Source: CAZVXI01 sp964631295 (GTDB lineage: Bacteria; Planctomycetota; Phycisphaerae; Phycisphaerales; SM1A02). From it: a stretch of DNA of 9,306 nt. Position 1 is the first letter of the stretch. Each line of letters begins with the position of its first letter. The stretch lies in assembly GCA_964631295.1 (NCBI GenBank), contig CAZVXI010000127.1, positions 1-9,306 on the forward strand, given 5' to 3'. Shown in pieces: positions 7,165 to 9,306 of the stretch. The position numbers and the translations under genes were made by a program. The notes under the pieces were generated by a model that saw nothing but the letters and a program-made list of their open reading frames with translations, did not search any database and had not been told where the DNA came from.

Positions 7165-7947
7165 TCAGGCGACGCGGCCAAACGTGCCGATCGCCTGTTC
7201 CATCAAAGTGTCGTGGTACTGCATGAGTCTTGCGTTGCCTTGCACTGCCTTGGTCGCGCCGATGAGTTGGTTCAGCGTCATGATCGGATCAGATGCACTG
7301 CGTTCGACATGGCCCTGGTGCACGCGACCGCTGGCGGGGACGAGCGAGGTTGCGTCTGCACCCTCACGAAGCGCGAGCATGTTGTGGCCGATCTTGACGA
7401 TTTGCGTCGGATCGCTCGCCTCCACGAGTCGCAGCTGCCCGACAACGTCGCCATCCTGTTGAATCACTCCATCGGCGTCGATCGTGACTGCGCCCGTGCC
7501 GTTGAGTGTGATCGGCTGGCCGTCATGGCCGAGTACGTGCTGGCCGCTGGCTGCGAGGATGAGTTGGTTATTCTGATCAAGTTCGAATCGTCCGTCGCGT
7601 GTGAGCCGCAGGGACTGCGGATTGTCGGGATCATCACCGGCAACGACAAAGAACCCATCGCCCTGAATGGCTGCATCCAGCGGGCGTGAAGTTGCTTCGA
7701 GTTCGCCCTGCTTCATGTTGACATGTGTTGGCGAGACGAAGTTGCCGCCGCCGAGCTTCTCCAACAGCCATTGCGGCGATACATCGGGATGTGGCCCTTC
7801 CAGCCGAGCCGGCAGTCGCTGCTGGTTGAAGACCATGTCGGGTTTGAAGCCGACGGTGTTCACATTCGCGAGGTTGTTTGCGATCACATCCTGGCGATGC
7901 AGGTTTGTAAGCGCGCCCGCTGCAGAGAGGTACAAACCATAGTTCAT
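7165..7947 (-). CDS. flgF: Flagellar proximal rod protein FlgF (FlgF/FlgG family)
   Basis: Axial rod protein of the FlgF/FlgG/FlgE family, 260 residues (E. coli FlgF 251), exported without a signal peptide. The N-terminal motif DVIANNLANVNTVGFKPD (20-37) is clear, as is the central EATSRPLDAAIQGDGFFVVAG block (about 83-103) and the LTRDGRFELDQNNQLI stretch. The C-terminal helix V-x-RSASDPIMTLNQLIGATKAVQGNARLMQYHDTLM fits the family. FlgF rather than FlgG is inferred from gene order and from the atypical middle part, so a generic rod-protein name would also be fair. GGAGA (minus-strand sequence at 7954-7958) is 6 bases before ATG and lies inside the end of the upstream small gene, whose TGA overlaps this ATG as ATGA. 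Confidence 0.88.
   Translation of the reverse strand: MNYGLYLSAAGALTNLHRQDVIANNLANVNTVGFKPDMVFNQQRLPARLEGPHPDVSPQWLLEKLGGGNFVSPTHVNMKQGELEATSRPLDAAIQGDGFFVVAGDDPDNPQSLRLTRDGRFELDQNNQLILAASGQHVLGHDGQPITLNGTGAVTIDADGVIQQDGDVVGQLRLVEASDPTQIVKIGHNMLALREGADATSLVPASGRVHQGHVERSASDPIMTLNQLIGATKAVQGNARLMQYHDTLMEQAIGTFGRVA
7854..7875 (-). repeat. 22-base direct repeat shared with flgG (copy in flgF)
   Basis: Second copy of the identical 22-base stretch, 818 bases from the copy in flgG. Sequence on both sides diverges at synonymous positions, so the identity is confined to the NLANVNT codons. Confidence 0.7.
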
Positions 7948-8087
7948 GATCGTTCTCCGCGTTCAATCGCATGCTGATGCTGCGCTTCGCCGATCTGCGC
8001 GAGATGGATGGCTGCTGCGACGCGCGCCGCTGTAACCGCGGACTGTGCTGCCGCAGCAAAGTCGATCGCCATCGCCGATTCATTCAT
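7944..8087 (-). CDS. Small Ala-rich helical protein coupled to flgF, function unknown
   Basis: A small gene at the head of the flagellar operon, of no family I can name with confidence. From ATG 8087 it encodes 47 residues, and from ATG 8150 68 residues in the same frame. It is rich in Ala, with a predicted amphipathic helix (IDFAAAAQSAVTAARVAAAI) and a polar His/Gln/Glu tail, and has no membrane segment or signal. Its TGA overlaps the flgF ATG (ATGA), and the flgF ribosome site lies inside its last codons, which argues for a real, translationally coupled gene. ATG 8087 has a weak GAAG 8 bases upstream; ATG 8150 has no useful ribosome site and would add a His/Thr-rich N-terminus. It sits downstream of the sigma-54 site. 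The size and helical form vaguely recall YjfB-type small motility proteins, but I could not establish this. Confidence 0.55.
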   Translation of the reverse strand: MNESAMAIDFAAAAQSAVTAARVAAAIHLAQIGEAQHQHAIERGERS

Positions 8088-8150
8088 GCGACGAACTTCA
8101 TGTGCATCTTCTGTGTGGGTGTCGATTGTTCTGTGATGTGTTGCGTGCAT

Positions 8151-8374
8151 GCCTGTCGTATCCGCGTGTGTGAATCAGTTGATGCTGAGGCGCTCCGCAA
8201 CGCCGACCGTCGTGAGTTTGGTTGCAAGCCGCGCGCCATGCTCTCAAGCCAGGCCAACGCGCAACACCTGCGTGTTTCATTGAGTGAAGCGCGGCTCATG
8301 CGCGGGAGAGCAAAACTGTTGAATCGCTTGCGCGCGGACCGATGTCGGCGGATACATCACAAGGAAGACGTGTC
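8151..8374. other. Divergent intergenic region between the flagellar operon and the Cys-protein/xer operon
   Basis: About 220-290 bases (depending on the small gene's start) between genes transcribed away from each other. Apart from the sigma-54 candidate at 8224-8238 I see no convincing gene. Short frames on both strands lack ribosome sites and conserved motifs. For the rightward operon a poor sigma-70-like pair (TTGCGC at 8328-8333 and TACATC at 8353-8358, 19-base spacing) is all that can be offered. Confidence 0.5.
8224..8238 (-). promoter_or_regulatory. Candidate sigma-54 (RpoN) promoter of the flagellar operon
   Basis: Read on the - strand the site is TGGCGC-N5-TTGC, followed by A. It matches the sigma-54 consensus TGGCAC-N5-TTGC at 9 of 10 positions and keeps the invariant GG (-24) and GC (-12) separated by 10 bases. 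The predicted transcript start is near 8212, upstream of either start of the small gene and about 265 bases before flgF. Sigma-54 control of rod, hook and ring genes is well known in many flagellated bacteria. The enhancer-binding site could not be identified. Confidence 0.55.
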
Positions 8375-8662
8375 ATGGAAGACGTCAGCACTGCCAGAGC
8401 CGCCACGATGCGGTCGGCCAATCCGGTCGGGGTCTGCCCCCATGTGAACCTCGATGATCCACGATGTGACAGTCGACTGTCGATCAACCGGCTCGATCAG
8501 GCATTCGGGGTGTGCTTCGGGGCGTATCACACCTGCCCGATGTACCGGAGCATTTCACAGGAATTGCTTGACGCCAATGCTGACATGGATTCCCCACCCC
8601 TTCCGATGATCTCGATCACTGCCAATGGCCGCCATGTCGCACTGCGCCCGACCGGTTCGTAA
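8375..8662 (+). CDS. Small four-cysteine protein upstream of the recombinase, function unknown
   Basis: Encodes 95 residues. Start ATG 8375 is chosen because AAGGA (8361-8365) lies 9 bases upstream; ATG 8342 in the same frame has no such site and would add 11 residues. The centre carries four cysteines, C21, C31, C47 and C54, as C-x9-C-x15-C-x6-C, within CPHVNLDDPRC and CFGAYHTCPMY. This regular spacing and the CP pairs suggest a small zinc-binding or iron-sulfur module. It recalls short CP-x-x-x-x-DD and CP-x-[YF] modules that I remember from other bacterial proteins, which is not a proven homology. There is no signal peptide or membrane segment, so a cytosolic location is likely. Its last 38 bases overlap the start of the recombinase gene in another frame, indicating co-transcription and probably coupled translation. 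No family name can be given. Confidence 0.65.
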   Translation: MEDVSTARAATMRSANPVGVCPHVNLDDPRCDSRLSINRLDQAFGVCFGAYHTCPMYRSISQELLDANADMDSPPLPMISITANGRHVALRPTGS

Positions 8663-9306
8663 CTTCCTCACCTACCTGAAGGTGGAGGCAGGCCTTGCGC
8701 GCGCCACGCTCGATGCGTACGCGGCAGACCTGCGCGATCTCGAGGTACATCTCGGCGAGGGCGCGATGGTTGATCCGACTGCCGTTGATGCGCGCATGCT
8801 TGCCGAGCACATGCGCTGGCTGCATCGTGAACGGGAACTCGCGCCATCGTCGATCACCCGGCACCTCGCAACACTGCGCGTGTTCTTCCGCTATCTGCAT
8901 GCCAACGGAGTGACGCCCGACAATCCCGCACGACTGCTTGAACGGCCGCACCAGTGGAAGCGACTGCCCGGCGTGCTCTCGCCCAAACAGATGAGACTTC
9001 TCATCGACGCTGCCAATCCTGAGGCTGGTCGCCTCTGGCTGCGCGACCGCGCGATGCTCGAACTCATGTACGCGGCTGGTCTGCGTGCATCGGAAGTCGG
9101 CCGACTGGAAGTTCGCGAATACAACGCGACACTTGGCGTACTGCTCGTGACGGGCAAAGGCTCGAGGCAGCGGATGGTGCCGATCGGCGATCCGGCCCAG
9201 CGCGCCACCGATGACTACCTCACGCAGCTTCGGCCGAGCCTGGCCCGATTCAACGACGGCCGTGACAAGCACCGGCTGCTGCTCTCCAACACGGGTCGGC
9301 CGCTGG
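8625..9306 (+). CDS. xerD: Tyrosine recombinase XerC/XerD type (3' truncated by window edge)
   Basis: Site-specific tyrosine recombinase; housekeeping members (XerC, XerD) resolve chromosome dimers at dif. The reading frame is open to the window end, giving 227 complete codons of an expected 290-320. Residues about 8-92 form the SAM-like core-binding domain (FLTYLKVEAGLARATLDAYAADL, then SSITRHLATLRVFFRYLHANG). The catalytic domain follows from about 113 (LSPKQMRLLIDAA), with the first catalytic Arg in AAGLRASEVGRL (R154) and the conserved Lys in VTGKGSRQRMVPIG (K178). The HxxR, second His/Trp and Tyr lie beyond the window. An in-frame stop at 8607-8609 limits the start to ATG 8625 or ATG 8634, and neither has a good ribosome site, which fits coupling to the overlapping upstream gene. 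XerD is favoured over XerC on N-terminal resemblance only. No att sites or phage genes are nearby, so a housekeeping enzyme is more likely than a mobile-element integrase. Confidence 0.9.
   Translation, partial: MAAMSHCARPVRNFLTYLKVEAGLARATLDAYAADLRDLEVHLGEGAMVDPTAVDARMLAEHMRWLHRERELAPSSITRHLATLRVFFRYLHANGVTPDNPARLLERPHQWKRLPGVLSPKQMRLLIDAANPEAGRLWLRDRAMLELMYAAGLRASEVGRLEVREYNATLGVLLVTGKGSRQRMVPIGDPAQRATDDYLTQLRPSLARFNDGRDKHRLLLSNTGRPL

Noticed and set aside
8084..8299. A 71-codon - strand frame as an alternative first gene of the flagellar operon
   Set aside because: It would include the sigma-54 candidate inside its coding part, has unbiased Ser/Arg/Thr-rich composition, and is not coupled to flgF.
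7971..8447. A 158-codon + strand frame across the divergent region
   Set aside because: It covers the small coupled gene, the sigma-54 site and the start of the four-Cys gene, and has no ribosome site or motif.
8625..9306. Recombinase as a phage or integron integrase marking a mobile element
   Set aside because: No att-like repeats, tRNA gene, phage genes or cassette features nearby, base composition like the neighbours, and standard Xer motifs.

Overview
The window reads as an ordinary chromosomal stretch of a motile, Gram-negative-type bacterium with moderately high GC. The best guess is a planctomycete of the Phycisphaerae type. That guess rests on a DUF5117/DUF4953-type zinc protease, FlgF/FlgG rod proteins with planctomycete-like sequence, and L-ring/P-ring assembly genes (flgH, flgA), all recognised from memory of these families. 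It is an inference, not a database result.

Left part, + strand. The window opens inside a large secreted-type zinc metalloprotease (3' part only), closed by a clear intrinsic terminator at 1917-1946. Next come a polytopic AI-2E-family (PF01594) permease and tryptophanyl-tRNA synthetase (trpS). They are about 30 bases apart and an imperfect stem-loop lies between them. trpS runs tail-to-tail into the flagellar operon: its stop codon is the loop of a perfect 8-bp inverted repeat (4310-4328) that also holds the flgH stop codon on the other strand.

Middle part, - strand (4323 to about 8220). This is a compact flagellar operon read right to left: a small unnamed gene, flgF (proximal rod), flgG (distal rod), flgA (P-ring chaperone), flgH (L-ring protein). 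The small gene/flgF pair and the flgA/flgH pair overlap by ATGA, so each pair is probably translationally coupled. About 63-137 bases upstream of the small gene, depending on its start, is a good match to a sigma-54 promoter (8224-8238, - strand, with the GG-N10-GC core). This would place rod and ring genes under RpoN control. flgI, which often follows flgH or flgA, is absent here.

Right part, + strand. Diverging from the flagellar operon is a small four-cysteine protein gene (8375-8662). Its 3' end overlaps the start of a XerC/XerD-type tyrosine recombinase that runs off the right edge.

No tRNA, rRNA, IS element, CRISPR array or prophage was seen. The points most worth following up are the two undescribed small genes (one coupled to flgF, one overlapping xer), the sigma-54 site, the shared-stop palindrome and the FlgH that lacks a lipobox.
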